A stretch of DNA of 59,406 nt from an uncultured Lachnospiraceae bacterium (GTDB taxonomy: Bacteria > Bacillota > Clostridia > Lachnospirales > Lachnospiraceae): positions 1-59,406 of the forward strand of contig CAJTPO010000028.1 of assembly GCA_910578115.1 (NCBI GenBank). The letters run 5' to 3'. Both the position numbers and the translations under genes were made by a program. The notes beneath the pieces are model-generated. The model had not been told where the DNA came from and made no database searches. It was given only the letters and a program-made list of their open reading frames with translations. Every line of letters begins with the position of its first letter. Positions within the stretch are counted from its first letter, which is position 1. Positions 8,963 through 17,870 of this stretch are shown piece by piece.

Positions 8963-10066
8963 TTAATATGTTTTAGCCATTTTTCGAAGCAGGTACTGTG
9001 CATAGCGCGAGAAAAAGACGCGATCCGTCTTTAACTCGTCAGTAAGCTCGAAGAAAAGCTCTTTACTCTTATAATCCCGTTTGAAAAATGGTTCGGCAAA
9101 CACATCCCATTGTGGCAGATAGACGGCATACTTGCGGGTATAGCAGTTGGCGGCATTGGCCTGTATGCGGTGCTTTTTATCTACGAAGGAGGAGACTGAC
9201 TTATGTAGTGCAGTGTCTTCGGCAGGCAGATAGTAGTAATCTTTATAGTTGAAATAGAAGTATTTCATTTCTTCTTCATAAAGCGGGACTTTCAGAATGC
9301 CTTCCGCTCCTTCCCCGCTGAAATAGCAGCTGTTGGACAGCGTGGATATTGTGAGGGGCAGGGGATTGGGCAGCTCTAATTTCATCAGAAGCTCTTTCCT
9401 GTCGTGTCCGTGATAGTCTACAAAACTGTTGGCCTGTACTTTTCTGGCTTTGACGGGGCAGTTGAACAGGTCATAGAATGCAAGCAGAGGAAGGATCTGC
9501 AGCATACCTTTCATGTCATCCATATTATGAAGAAGCAGGAAATGGCACGCATCTTCCTGAGGAGCGGCTGTATATTCATGATACAGGCTGATCAGTTCCC
9601 GGCCGTTGTAGAGATCTTCCCGGTTGACACCCAGCAGTTCTTCCAATGTTTTCTGCTTGCAGTTGGGTGTGTGCAGGAAAAATTTGTAAGGGACCACCCG
9701 TCGATAGAGATCAATGCCCTCAAAGCCGTCGAAAGTGTAGGGCAGCTGATACTGTCCGCACTTCTGCAGCAGATAAGGAAGATCGAAGTTATTGCCGTTA
9801 AAATGGATCAGGTGTGTGTACTGTGACGCAAATGTGAAAAATTCTTTCAGCAGGAGGACCTCTTCCTCCGGCTTGTCAGCGAACCATTGCCTGATGCGCC
9901 AGTACCCGGCCTGATAGAAAGCGACTCCGATCAGATAGAGATGAGAGCTTTTGGCAGTAAATCCGGTAGTTTCAATATCGACAAACAATACTTTATCCAG
10001 AGGAGCAATCTGTTCCACAGGATACTGTATTGTGAAATTCTTGTATGCTTGATTATTTGTCCGCAT
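8963..10066 (-). CDS. YprB-like RNase H-fold exonuclease domain protein
   Basis: 367 aa. The start at 10066 has AAGGAG upstream on the minus strand. The N-terminal half carries a DEDD-type exonuclease core: VDIETTGF (first acidic motif, about residue 30), HFNGNNFDLPYL (second, about 109) and a later MDDMKG region (about 183) supplying a third acidic group. This matches the RNase_H_2/YprB family of DnaQ-like proteins. The C-terminal half (about 200-367) has an HxxxE-like helical region seen in YprB relatives. The substrate is unknown and nuclease activity is inferred. The gene is transcribed alone on the minus strand. Confidence 0.8.
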   Translation of the reverse strand: MRTNNQAYKNFTIQYPVEQIAPLDKVLFVDIETTGFTAKSSHLYLIGVAFYQAGYWRIRQWFADKPEEEVLLLKEFFTFASQYTHLIHFNGNNFDLPYLLQKCGQYQLPYTFDGFEGIDLYRRVVPYKFFLHTPNCKQKTLEELLGVNREDLYNGRELISLYHEYTAAPQEDACHFLLLHNMDDMKGMLQILPLLAFYDLFNCPVKARKVQANSFVDYHGHDRKELLMKLELPNPLPLTISTLSNSCYFSGEGAEGILKVPLYEEEMKYFYFNYKDYYYLPAEDTALHKSVSSFVDKKHRIQANAANCYTRKYAVYLPQWDVFAEPFFKRDYKSKELFFELTDELKTDRVFFSRYAQYLLRKMAKTY

Positions 10067-10216
10067 ATCGGTCTCCTTATTTAAATAACTTATAGTAAAC
10101 CCTCATCATGCAACAGGGAGGGAATCTAATCCGTTACGTTAACTTAGGTATATACTAACATATTTTTTGAAACAACAGTAGTTTTTTTCGTCGAAAAATA
10201 GTATATTTATAGAGTG

Positions 10217-10305
10217 GGCTGTTAATCGTGAAAACCATGGCTTTTGCGACAGGGACAGCCGTACATCATACGGCCGCCAATCCGGCAGTTTGGCCGTGGG
10301 ATGTA
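10217..10305 (+). ncRNA. Structured 5' leader of the rnf operon (candidate riboswitch or attenuator)
   Basis: Two consecutive complex hairpins can be drawn. P1 pairs GGCTGT (10217-10222) with ACAGCC (10255-10260) and encloses an inner hairpin at 10227-10248. P2 pairs TACATC (10262-10267) with GATGTA (10300-10305) and, inside it, ACGGCC (10270-10275) with GGCCGT (10292-10297) and GCC/GGC around AATCC. A third hairpin, GCCGTA (10258-10263) with TACGGC (10269-10274), shares bases with both and is mutually exclusive with them, as expected of a switching RNA. The rnfC start is 33 nt downstream. I cannot assign it to a known class. Confidence 0.5.
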
Positions 10306-10337
10306 AGCTTACTATGAATAAGAAAGAGGGGCAAAGA

Positions 10338-11657
10338 ATGGCAAAGTTAACATTTAAGGGCGGGATACATCCTTATGATGGCAAAGAATTGTCTAAGGAT
10401 AAGCCCATTAAGGCGGTATTGCCGAAGGGGGATCTGGTATATCCGCTGTCACAGCACATCGGTGCGCCGGCCAGGCCGATTGTAGAGAAGGGAGAGCATG
10501 TGCTGACGGGACAGAAGATCGCAGAAGCCGGCGGATTCGTATCGGCGCCTGTCTATGCTACCGTCTCAGGGACTGTCAAGGCGATTGAACCCAGACGCGT
10601 AGTTACCGGTGATAATGTGATGAGCATTATAGTGGAGAATGACGGGTTGTATGAAGAAGTGGATTATCCGGAAGTCAAACCTCTGGAGGAGATGACCAGG
10701 GAAGAGATTATCGAGCGGATCAAAGAAGCAGGTATTGTGGGTATGGGGGGTGCCGGTTTCCCGACTTTCATCAAGCTTTCACCCAAGGAGCCGGAGAAGA
10801 TAGAGTATGTGATCGCGAACTGTGCCGAGTGTGAACCTTATCTGACTTCCGACTATCGGAGGATGTTGGAGGAACCGGAGAAGCTGGTAGATGGCATCAG
10901 GGTTTATCTGAAACTTTTTGAGAATGCCAGAGCCATACTTGCAGTGGAAGATAATAAGCCGGATTGCATAGAGCTTCTGAAAAATCTGACGAAGGATGAA
11001 GTACGTATCAGTGTCAAGGCGTTGAGAACTAAATACCCCCAGGGAGCGGAGAGACAGATTATCTATGCGACGACCGGCAGATCGATCAATTCCTCGATGC
11101 TTCCGGCGGATGCCGGGTGCGTGGTCAACAATGTGGACACGATCGTGGCCGTATATCATGCTGTCTATGAAGGTAAGCCGCTGATGAACCGTATTGTGAC
11201 AGTAACCGGTGATGCGGTGGCTGATCCGCGGAATTTTATCGTGCGTATCGGTACGAATTATCATGAATTGATCGAGGAAGCAGGTGGGTTCAAGCAGGAA
11301 CCGGTGAAGATTATTTCCGGCGGCCCCATGATGGGATTTGGTATTTTCGACTTGAATGTGCCCACGACGAAGACGGCTTCGGCTCTTCTGTGTCTGACCG
11401 AGGATGATGTATCCCGTATGGAACCCAGTGCCTGTATTAACTGCGGGCGCTGTGTGGAAGCATGTCCCAGCCGCCTTGTACCCAGTAAACTGGCGGATTT
11501 TGCAGAGCACTATGATGAAGAAGAATTCCTTTCCTATGACGGAATGGAGTGCTGCGAGTGCGGCTGCTGTAGTTTTGTCTGTCCGGCGAAGCGTTCCCTG
11601 ACGCAGTCTATCAAATCCATGCGTAAGATGCAGCTTGCCAGGAAGAAAAAGAAGTAA
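10338..11657 (+). CDS. rnfC: Rnf electron transport complex subunit C
   Basis: 439 aa from ATG 10338 (GAGGGG six bases upstream; the upstream in-frame start lies in the leader). It contains the N-terminal KGGIHPYDGKELS motif, an NADH/FMN-binding region with GMGGAGFPT and CEPYLTSDYR, and two C-terminal 4Fe-4S motifs (CINCGRCVEACPS and CCECGCCSFVCP). RnfC is the peripheral NADH-interacting subunit of the membrane complex that couples ferredoxin:NAD+ electron transfer to Na+ or H+ pumping. It is first gene of rnfCDGEAB and is preceded by a structured leader. Confidence 0.97.
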   Translation: MAKLTFKGGIHPYDGKELSKDKPIKAVLPKGDLVYPLSQHIGAPARPIVEKGEHVLTGQKIAEAGGFVSAPVYATVSGTVKAIEPRRVVTGDNVMSIIVENDGLYEEVDYPEVKPLEEMTREEIIERIKEAGIVGMGGAGFPTFIKLSPKEPEKIEYVIANCAECEPYLTSDYRRMLEEPEKLVDGIRVYLKLFENARAILAVEDNKPDCIELLKNLTKDEVRISVKALRTKYPQGAERQIIYATTGRSINSSMLPADAGCVVNNVDTIVAVYHAVYEGKPLMNRIVTVTGDAVADPRNFIVRIGTNYHELIEEAGGFKQEPVKIISGGPMMGFGIFDLNVPTTKTASALLCLTEDDVSRMEPSACINCGRCVEACPSRLVPSKLADFAEHYDEEEFLSYDGMECCECGCCSFVCPAKRSLTQSIKSMRKMQLARKKKK

Positions 11658-11683
11658 GGAAGAAAGGAGTACATAGTTAAGAG

Positions 11684-12616
11684 ATGAGCGATTTAATGAA
11701 AGTATCGTCCAATCCGCATGTCAGATCCAAGACCGACACGAGCAATATTATGTTGACAGTAGTGATCGCGCTTCTTCCTGCTGCCGGATTTGGGATTTAT
11801 AATTTTGGACTGGATGCACTGATCTTAATTCTGGTGACTGTGGCATCCACAGTGTTAACGGAATTTGTTTTTGAAAAAATATGTAAGAGAAAAGTAACGA
11901 TAGGAGATTATTCGGCGGTAGTGACCGGTCTTCTGTTAGCGATGAACCTGCCGGCATCTGCTCCCTGGTGGATCGGGGCAGTAGGTGGGGTGTTCGCGAT
12001 TCTGGTAGTGAAAATGCTGTTTGGCGGTTTGGGACAGAATTTTATGAACCCGGCGTTGGGAGGCAGATGTTTCCTGTTGATCTCTTTTACCTCGATTATG
12101 ACGAATTTTGACTGTGACGCCTATGCAGGAGCAACGCCGTTAGCTTCCTTAAAGAGCGGAGATGCAGTCAATATTCTGGATATGGTGATCGGGAGGACAG
12201 CGGGAACAATCGGAGAAACTTCCATGATTGCGATTCTGGTCGGTGCCTGTATCCTGATCTTGATGGGCATCATAGATTTGCGTATTCCCGGAAGCTACAT
12301 AGTGAGTTTTGCAATCTTTGTCAGCGTATTCGGCGGACACGGGTTCGATTGGGCATATATTTCGGCGCACCTGGCCGGTGGCGGACTGATGCTGGGAGCG
12401 TTCTTCATGGCGACGGACTATGTGACCAGGCCGATTACGAAGAACGGACAGTATCTGTTCGGGATTCTGTTGGGAGTCTTGACGGGGATTTTCCGTATTT
12501 TCGGGCCATCTTCCGAGGGGGTATCTTATGCGATTGTTATCGGTAACCTGCTGGTACCGCTGATTGAGAAGATCACTCGTCCGACAGCATTTGGTAAAGG
12601 AGGGGTGCGGGCATGA
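11684..12616 (+). CDS. rnfD: Rnf electron transport complex subunit D
   Basis: 310 aa, about nine predicted transmembrane segments, NQR2/RnfD family. Recognisable blocks are SSNPHVRSKT at the start, the GLGQNFMNPALGGRCFL motif and the covalent-FMN type motif around DAYAGATPLAS, where the Thr is the expected attachment site. It carries flavin in the ion-translocating core. The start has AGGAG about 14 bases upstream. It overlaps rnfG by 4 bp (ATGA). Confidence 0.96.
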   Translation: MSDLMKVSSNPHVRSKTDTSNIMLTVVIALLPAAGFGIYNFGLDALILILVTVASTVLTEFVFEKICKRKVTIGDYSAVVTGLLLAMNLPASAPWWIGAVGGVFAILVVKMLFGGLGQNFMNPALGGRCFLLISFTSIMTNFDCDAYAGATPLASLKSGDAVNILDMVIGRTAGTIGETSMIAILVGACILILMGIIDLRIPGSYIVSFAIFVSVFGGHGFDWAYISAHLAGGGLMLGAFFMATDYVTRPITKNGQYLFGILLGVLTGIFRIFGPSSEGVSYAIVIGNLLVPLIEKITRPTAFGKGGVRA

Positions 12617-13221
12617 AAGAGATGATGAAGAATACAGGCATTATACTTGTGATCACGCTGGTGGCCGGTCTGATCCTGGGATTTATATATCAGATTACGA
12701 AGGCTCCTATCGAGGAACAGAATGCCAGGAAGAAACAGGAGGCATGTCAGGAAGTGTTTCAGGATGCCGCATCTTTCGAGCAGATTTCCATAAATCAGCC
12801 GGATACTTCTTTGTGGGAAGCAGAGGGGTATGGTCAGGAGCATATTGATGAAGTGATGAGTGCTTTGGATGCCTCCGGCAGTCTGCTGGGGTATGTGATC
12901 ACCGTGACAACGAAGGAAGGATACGGAGGTGACATCCAGTTTGCGATTGGGGTGCGCCTGGACGGCACGGTGAACGGCATGTCGATTCTGGATATTGCGG
13001 AGACAGCCGGTCTGGGTATGCGCGCGGAAGACGTATTGAAACCGCAGTTTGCCGGGAAGCAGACAGACAAATTCGAATATACAAAGAATGGTGCGACTTC
13101 AGAGAACCAGATCGATGCGATCTCGGGTGCTACCATTACGACAAATGCAGTGACTAATGGAGTCAATGCAGGACTTTACTATTTCCAGACAGAATTGGGA
13201 GGGGGTAGTGAGAATGAATAG
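12613..13221 (+). CDS. rnfG: Rnf electron transport complex subunit G (FMN-binding)
   Basis: 202 aa. It has one N-terminal transmembrane helix (ILVITLVAGLILGFIYQ) followed by an extracytoplasmic FMN-binding domain with the SGATITTNAV motif near the C terminus, where a Thr is flavinylated by the phosphoester-bond enzyme ApbE. No apbE is in the window. It overlaps rnfD by 4 bp and rnfE by 8 bp, indicating translational coupling. Confidence 0.96.
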   Translation: MKEMMKNTGIILVITLVAGLILGFIYQITKAPIEEQNARKKQEACQEVFQDAASFEQISINQPDTSLWEAEGYGQEHIDEVMSALDASGSLLGYVITVTTKEGYGGDIQFAIGVRLDGTVNGMSILDIAETAGLGMRAEDVLKPQFAGKQTDKFEYTKNGATSENQIDAISGATITTNAVTNGVNAGLYYFQTELGGGSENE

Positions 13222-13957
13222 TGCAAAAGAACGTCTTGTAAACGGTATTGTGAAGGAGAATCCGACCTTTGTGCTGATGCTGGGCATGTGTCCGACACTG
13301 GCTGTCACCACATCGGCGGTCAATGGTCTTGGTATGGGGCTTACCACCATGGTGGTACTTGCGCTCAGTAATGTGTTTATCTCGCTGCTGCGCAATATCA
13401 TACCGGATAAGGTGCGTATTCCGGCATTTATTGTTATCATTGCATCATTTGTTACGGTAGTAGAGCTGCTGCTGCAGGGCTACATCCCGTTTTTGTACGA
13501 TGCATTGGGGATTTACATTCCGCTGATCGTTGTAAACTGTATTATATTAGGGCGTGCGGAAGCTTACGCCTATAAGAATCCGGTACTGCCGTCCCTGTTT
13601 GACGGAATCGGTATGGGACTGGGCTTTTCCGTGGCACTGACCTGTATCGGGGCGGTTCGTGAGCTTCTGGGAGCGGGCGAGATCTTCGGCATTCATGTGA
13701 TGCCGGACAGCTTTGTGCCTGTCAGTATTTTCATCATGGCACCGGGAGCATTCTTTGTGCTGGCGATTCTGACTGCGATCCAGAATAAGGTGAAGATCAA
13801 CGGGGAGAAGAAAGGAAAGGATATGTCCAGGATACAGTCGGGATGTGGAAATGACTGTATGAACTGTGCGGATGCCGGTTGTGCGCACAGATTATATGAC
13901 GAGAAAGCAGGCGGTACGAACGGCGGGCAGATAAAGGAGGGGGAGAAGAATGGTTAA
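13214..13957 (+). CDS. rnfE: Rnf electron transport complex subunit E, with Cys-rich C-terminal tail
   Basis: 247 aa from ATG 13214 (a GTG two codons upstream is also possible; GGAGG at 13198-13202). Residues 1-200 are a six-helix RnfA/RnfE-family membrane protein (ENPTFVLMLGMCPTLAVT and PLIVVNCIILGRAEAYA motifs with the Cys pair that binds an intramembrane Fe-S cluster). After about residue 200 it carries a soluble tail with C-x3-C-x2-C-x4-C (CGNDCMNCADAGC), longer than in the classical E. coli subunit and suggestive of a metal site. It overlaps rnfA by 8 bp. Confidence 0.95.
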   Translation: MNSAKERLVNGIVKENPTFVLMLGMCPTLAVTTSAVNGLGMGLTTMVVLALSNVFISLLRNIIPDKVRIPAFIVIIASFVTVVELLLQGYIPFLYDALGIYIPLIVVNCIILGRAEAYAYKNPVLPSLFDGIGMGLGFSVALTCIGAVRELLGAGEIFGIHVMPDSFVPVSIFIMAPGAFFVLAILTAIQNKVKINGEKKGKDMSRIQSGCGNDCMNCADAGCAHRLYDEKAGGTNGGQIKEGEKNG

Positions 13958-14528
13958 GGAACTGCTGGTGATTTTAGTTGCATCCTCTTTAGTGAATAAC
14001 GTTGTGTTGAGTCAGTTTCTGGGTTTATGCCCGTTTCTTGGCGTATCGAAGAAGACGGATACGGCCACAGGCATGGGAGTGGCAGTCATCTTTGTTATCA
14101 CGCTGGCTTCTGCTGTGGCGGGGGCGATCTATCAATATATTCTGGAACCTTTGGATCTTAAGTATCTGCAGACCATCGTGTTTATCCTTGTCATAGCGGC
14201 ATTGGTGCAGTTTGTGGAGATGTTTCTTAAGAAATTCATGCCGGCTCTGTACCAGTCACTGGGGGTGTATTTACCATTGATCACGACCAACTGTGCCGTG
14301 CTTGGCGTGGCGCTTACCAATGTACAGAAGGAGTACGGAATTTTGACCGGAATCGTGAATGGATTTGCTACAGCGGCGGGATTTACGGTATCAATCGTGA
14401 TCCTGGCGGGTATCAGAGAGAAATTGAAGTATAATGATATACCGGAATCTTTTCAGGGCATGCCGATCGTTCTTGTTACGGCAGGATTGATGGCCATCGC
14501 TTTCTGTGGTTTTTCGGGGCTGTTATAA
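13950..14528 (+). CDS. rnfA: Rnf electron transport complex subunit A
   Basis: 192 aa, six transmembrane helices, RnfA/NqrE type. Motifs NNVVLSQFLGLCPFLGVS and PLITTNCAVLGVAL carry the conserved Cys residues for the intramembrane Fe-S cluster shared with RnfE. Its ATG lies inside the 3' end of rnfE. A 99-bp gap containing a short interspersed repeat separates it from rnfB. Confidence 0.97.
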   Translation: MVKELLVILVASSLVNNVVLSQFLGLCPFLGVSKKTDTATGMGVAVIFVITLASAVAGAIYQYILEPLDLKYLQTIVFILVIAALVQFVEMFLKKFMPALYQSLGVYLPLITTNCAVLGVALTNVQKEYGILTGIVNGFATAAGFTVSIVILAGIREKLKYNDIPESFQGMPIVLVTAGLMAIAFCGFSGLL

Positions 14529-14530
14529 TT

Positions 14531-14570
14531 ATAGTAAACGAAATTTCCAATGTCGCTGACTATAGGATAT
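14531..14570 (+). repeat. Short interspersed repeat (copy 1)
   Basis: AACGAAATTTCCAATGTC, four variable bases, then ACTATAG (14537-14565). The same arrangement with one core mismatch is present at 29671-29699. TATAGT at 14532-14537 can pair with ACTATA at 14559-14564. It sits between rnfA and rnfB. Confidence 0.5.
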
Positions 14571-14627
14571 AAATTTTAGAGCAGGGTGTACAGGGAGAAC
14601 TGTTCTGTAAAGAAGGGATGGCAGAGT

Positions 14628-15419
14628 ATGAGTATGACCGGAATCTTAATGGCAACGGCGATCGTGGGGGCAGTTGGATTGTTTGTCGGATTGTTTCTGG
14701 GCGTTGCCGGTATTAAGTTTAAAGTGGAAGTAGATGAGAAGGAAGAGGCCGTGCTGGGCGTTCTTCCGGGTAATAACTGTGGTGGATGCGGGTATGCCGG
14801 CTGTTCCGGGCTGGCGGCAGCCATCGCGAAGGGAGAGGCGCCTGTCAATGCCTGTCCGGTAGGCGGTGAGAAGGTTGGCAGCCAGATCGCGCAGATCATG
14901 GGAGTGGAAGCAGGCGACAGTACACGTCAGGTAGCCTTTGTGAGATGCCAGGGCGACAGGGAACGTACGAGAATGGACTATGATTACAGTGGTATCGAGG
15001 ATTGCCGTATGTTGTCATTTGTGCCAAACGGCGGACCGAAAACCTGTAATGACGGCTGTCTTGGCTTCGGAAGCTGTGTTAAGGTTTGTCCTTTCGATGC
15101 GATCCATGTGGTGAATGGGGTTGCAGTAGTGGATAAGGAAGCGTGTAAAGCCTGTGGTAAATGTATTGCCGTATGTCCGAAGAACCTGATCACATTGATT
15201 CCATATGATGCAAAGCATGTGGTGGCATGCAGTTCCAGAGAAAAGGGACTGGCTACGATCAAGGCCTGTGATGTAGGCTGTATTGCATGCCAGCTGTGTA
15301 AGAGAAACTGTCCGGCGGATGCGATAACGATAGAAGATTTTCATGCTGTTATAGATCAGGATAAGTGTACGGGCTGCGGTGCATGTAAGGAGAAGTGTCC
15401 GAAGAAAGTGATCGTCTGA
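14628..15419 (+). CDS. rnfB: Rnf electron transport complex subunit B (ferredoxin-like)
   Basis: 263 aa from ATG 14628 with AGAAGGGA at 14611-14618. It has an N-terminal membrane anchor (GILMATAIVGAVGLFVGLFLG), a 4Fe-4S domain with NNCGGCGYAGC and a distal CP, then several ferredoxin-type CxxCxxCxxxCP motifs (CKACGKCIAVCP, CIACQLCKRNCP, CTGCGACKEKCP). It accepts electrons from reduced ferredoxin. It closes the canonical CDGEAB order; the aldo/keto reductase begins 60 bp later without a visible terminator. Confidence 0.97.
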   Translation: MSMTGILMATAIVGAVGLFVGLFLGVAGIKFKVEVDEKEEAVLGVLPGNNCGGCGYAGCSGLAAAIAKGEAPVNACPVGGEKVGSQIAQIMGVEAGDSTRQVAFVRCQGDRERTRMDYDYSGIEDCRMLSFVPNGGPKTCNDGCLGFGSCVKVCPFDAIHVVNGVAVVDKEACKACGKCIAVCPKNLITLIPYDAKHVVACSSREKGLATIKACDVGCIACQLCKRNCPADAITIEDFHAVIDQDKCTGCGACKEKCPKKVIV

Positions 15420-15479
15420 TAACTGCGCGGTGCATACCGGCGTCAGCTTCACGGATTGGGAGAAAGAGAGGAGCAGAAA

Positions 15480-16505
15480 ATGAGTACAGTGACACTTGGT
15501 AAGACTGGGATCACGGCAGATAAAAATGGGTTTGGCGCGCTGCCTATTCAGAGAATTTCTGATGAAGAGGCAGTATATCTGCTGAGAAAAGCATATAATA
15601 ACGGTATTACTTTTTTTGATACGGCGCGATGGTATACGGACAGTGAGCACAAAATAGGGCTTGCCTTTGCGGGGATGCGTGATAAAATATTTATTGCAAC
15701 GAAGACAGGGGCGCAGAATGCGGAAGATTTCCGGAAGGATCTGGAGAGCAGCCTGCAGCAGCTGCAGACCGGGTATATTGACTTGTATCAGTTCCACAAT
15801 CCGGCGTTTTGTCCGAAACCGGGAGATGACAGCGGATTGTATGATGCGGCAATGGAAGCCAGGGCGGAGGGAAAAATCAGGCATATCGGCATCACGAATC
15901 ATCGTCTGGCTGTGGCGCATGAGGCGATCGACAGTGGACTGTATGAGACACTGCAGTTTCCTTTCTGTTACCTTGCGACCGATAAAGATATCGAACTGGT
16001 TGAGAAATGCAGGAAGGCGGATATGGGATTTATTGCCATGAAGGCGCTGTCGGGCGGGCTGATCAATAATTCGGCAGCCGCGTATGCCTTTCTGGCGCAG
16101 TATGATAATGTGCTTCCGATCTGGGGTGTGCAAAGGGAGGCCGAGCTGGATGAATTTCTGTCTTATATACAGACGCCGCCTGTTATGACTAAAGAGCTGG
16201 CGGAGGTGATTCGCCGTGACAGAGAAGAGCTTTTGGGTGATTTCTGCAGAGGCTGCGGTTACTGCATGCCATGTCCGGCGGGGATCGAGATCAATAATTG
16301 TGCGAGAATGTCTCTGCTTCTGCGGCGGTCACCATCCGAAAGCCATTTGAGTCCGGCGGGACAGGAGAAGATGAGGAAGATCGAGAATTGCATCCACTGC
16401 GGTCAGTGTAAGAGCAAATGTCCGTATGGATTGGATACGCCGGCACTGCTGCAGAAGAATCTGGAGGACTATAAGAAGGTTCTGGCAGGAGAAGTGCAGG
16501 TGTAA
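15480..16505 (+). CDS. Aldo/keto reductase with C-terminal 4Fe-4S domain
   Basis: 341 aa from ATG 15480 (GAGAGGAG upstream). Residues 1-240 are an aldo/keto reductase barrel (GFGALPIQRIS, FFDTARWYTDSE with catalytic Asp and Tyr, IATKTG with catalytic Lys). Residues about 245-330 hold two clusters of cysteines (CRGCGYCMPCP and CIHCGQCKSKCP), placing it in the ferredoxin-domain AKR family common in anaerobes. The substrate is unknown. Its position directly after rnfB suggests co-transcription and possibly use of ferredoxin rather than NAD(P)H. Confidence 0.88.
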   Translation: MSTVTLGKTGITADKNGFGALPIQRISDEEAVYLLRKAYNNGITFFDTARWYTDSEHKIGLAFAGMRDKIFIATKTGAQNAEDFRKDLESSLQQLQTGYIDLYQFHNPAFCPKPGDDSGLYDAAMEARAEGKIRHIGITNHRLAVAHEAIDSGLYETLQFPFCYLATDKDIELVEKCRKADMGFIAMKALSGGLINNSAAAYAFLAQYDNVLPIWGVQREAELDEFLSYIQTPPVMTKELAEVIRRDREELLGDFCRGCGYCMPCPAGIEINNCARMSLLLRRSPSESHLSPAGQEKMRKIENCIHCGQCKSKCPYGLDTPALLQKNLEDYKKVLAGEVQV

Positions 16506-16517
16506 CAGGTATCGCAT

Positions 16518-16680
16518 CCTCAGCACAAAGTGTTTTGGAATGGAGGGAAGGTTGAAAAATCACACTGATGTGCTGATTTTTCAACTGCGAGTTTGTGCCG
16601 GAGCCACAAACTCGAGATCGCAGAGCCAAATTTAAAATTTGGCTCGCGGCCTTCGCAAAAGAACTGCTTCGGCATGGAGG
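16518..16680 (+). repeat. Intercistronic covarying hairpin element, copy A
   Basis: Three consecutive perfect hairpins: GTTGAAAAATCA (16551-16562) with TGATTTTTCAAC (16574-16585); CGAGTTTGTG (16588-16597) with CACAAACTCG (16605-16614); GAGCCAAATTT (16623-16633) with AAATTTGGCTC (16635-16645). The element is flanked on both sides by TTCGG/TTTGG...ATGGAGG tails. The distal GGAGG (16676-16680) is the Shine-Dalgarno of the lysozyme gene. It starts 13 bp after the preceding stop codon. Confidence 0.85.
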
Positions 16681-16685
16681 GAAAT

Positions 16686-17870
16686 ATGAAATTACCGGGA
16701 GATGACGAATCCGTAGGAACAGGTCTTCCTGTGGTCTATATGGTAGTCGGTGTATCCGCATTCGTACTGATTCTTTTATTTGCAGTAATGAAGAGCAATG
16801 ATAAGAAGAACAGTGGCAGTGATTATTTGAAAGAGATGCAGCAGGAGGAGATGGCAGCTGTAGAGTCTGAAGCACAGCTGCCGGAAGAGCCGGAGAAGAA
16901 ACTGCGTGCCGAGGATCTGGATTTCTGGGATATGTATCCGGTGGAGGAAGCGGAGCCGGAACCGGGAAACTTTCAGGAAGAAACGGTAAAGCCTGAGAAA
17001 TCCACTTTCACGGAAAAGGCAAAAAAAGTGGAGGAAGAAGAGAAAGAGCGGAAGAAGTTAGGCGAAGCGGCGCAGCAGGAGCAGGCGAAGAACGATCCGG
17101 CCACGGATGGTAAGCATACACAGGTTACGAACAGAGACGGGACGGAAGAGTGGGTGACACTCAATCCGTATCTTAAGAAAAACACCTATGATATGACGAA
17201 AATGGAAGATAAGGCCGGATTAAAGCGCTATATGGAAAACGGTAAAAAGATTTCCTACGTGGGTGTAGATATTTCCAAACAAAACGGCGATGTCAATTTT
17301 ACGAGCATGAAGGCGGCAGGTGTCGATTATGTGATGATCCGCCTGGGCGGCCGTGGCTATGGTACCGGTCAGATTACCCTGGATGAGAAGTTCAAGCAGA
17401 ATATAGAAGGGGCTGTGGCGGCTGGTCTGGATGTGGGCGTTTATTTCTATTCTCAGGCTATTTCACAGGAGGAAGCTGTTCAGGAACTGAACTTCGTCGT
17501 TCAGAATCTGGAGCCATACAGAGCAAATGTGAAATATCCAATCGCTTTTGATATGGAATTTGTAGCCAATGATGCGGCAAGAATAGATAACCTGAGTAAG
17601 GACGAGAAAACCAATATTGCGACTTCTTTTCTGGAAGGAGTAAAGAATGCGGGTTATGTGCCCATGCTTTATGGTGACAAAGAATGGCTGATCAAGGAGG
17701 TGGATCTTGCCAGGCTGCAAAGCTATGATGTGTGGCTTGCACAGGAACAGGAACTGCCGGACTATCCTTATCAGTTTACCATGTGGCAGTATTCCACGGA
17801 GGGTGTTGTGAATGGTGTGACCGGCGATGCCAATTTGAATATCAGTTTTGTCGGTTATTCGCAGCGGTAA
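16686..17870 (+). CDS. Membrane-anchored GH25 lysozyme
   Basis: 394 aa from ATG 16686, 5 bases after the GGAGG of element A. It has a short cytoplasmic N terminus, one transmembrane helix (VVYMVVGVSAFVLILLFAV, about residues 16-34), a charged Glu/Lys linker (about 40-170) and a C-terminal glycoside hydrolase family 25 domain (about 190-394). GH25 catalytic features are present: GVDISKQNGDVN, and AFDMEF with the catalytic Asp and Glu. It probably cleaves the MurNAc-GlcNAc bond of peptidoglycan outside the membrane. The last 16 bp overlap the convergent gene on the minus strand. Confidence 0.9.
   Translation: MKLPGDDESVGTGLPVVYMVVGVSAFVLILLFAVMKSNDKKNSGSDYLKEMQQEEMAAVESEAQLPEEPEKKLRAEDLDFWDMYPVEEAEPEPGNFQEETVKPEKSTFTEKAKKVEEEEKERKKLGEAAQQEQAKNDPATDGKHTQVTNRDGTEEWVTLNPYLKKNTYDMTKMEDKAGLKRYMENGKKISYVGVDISKQNGDVNFTSMKAAGVDYVMIRLGGRGYGTGQITLDEKFKQNIEGAVAAGLDVGVYFYSQAISQEEAVQELNFVVQNLEPYRANVKYPIAFDMEFVANDAARIDNLSKDEKTNIATSFLEGVKNAGYVPMLYGDKEWLIKEVDLARLQSYDVWLAQEQELPDYPYQFTMWQYSTEGVVNGVTGDANLNISFVGYSQR

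Noticed and set aside
15015..16133. Minus-strand open frame of 372 aa across rnfB and the aldo/keto reductase
   Set aside because: Overlaps two certain genes, with no domain or start signal.
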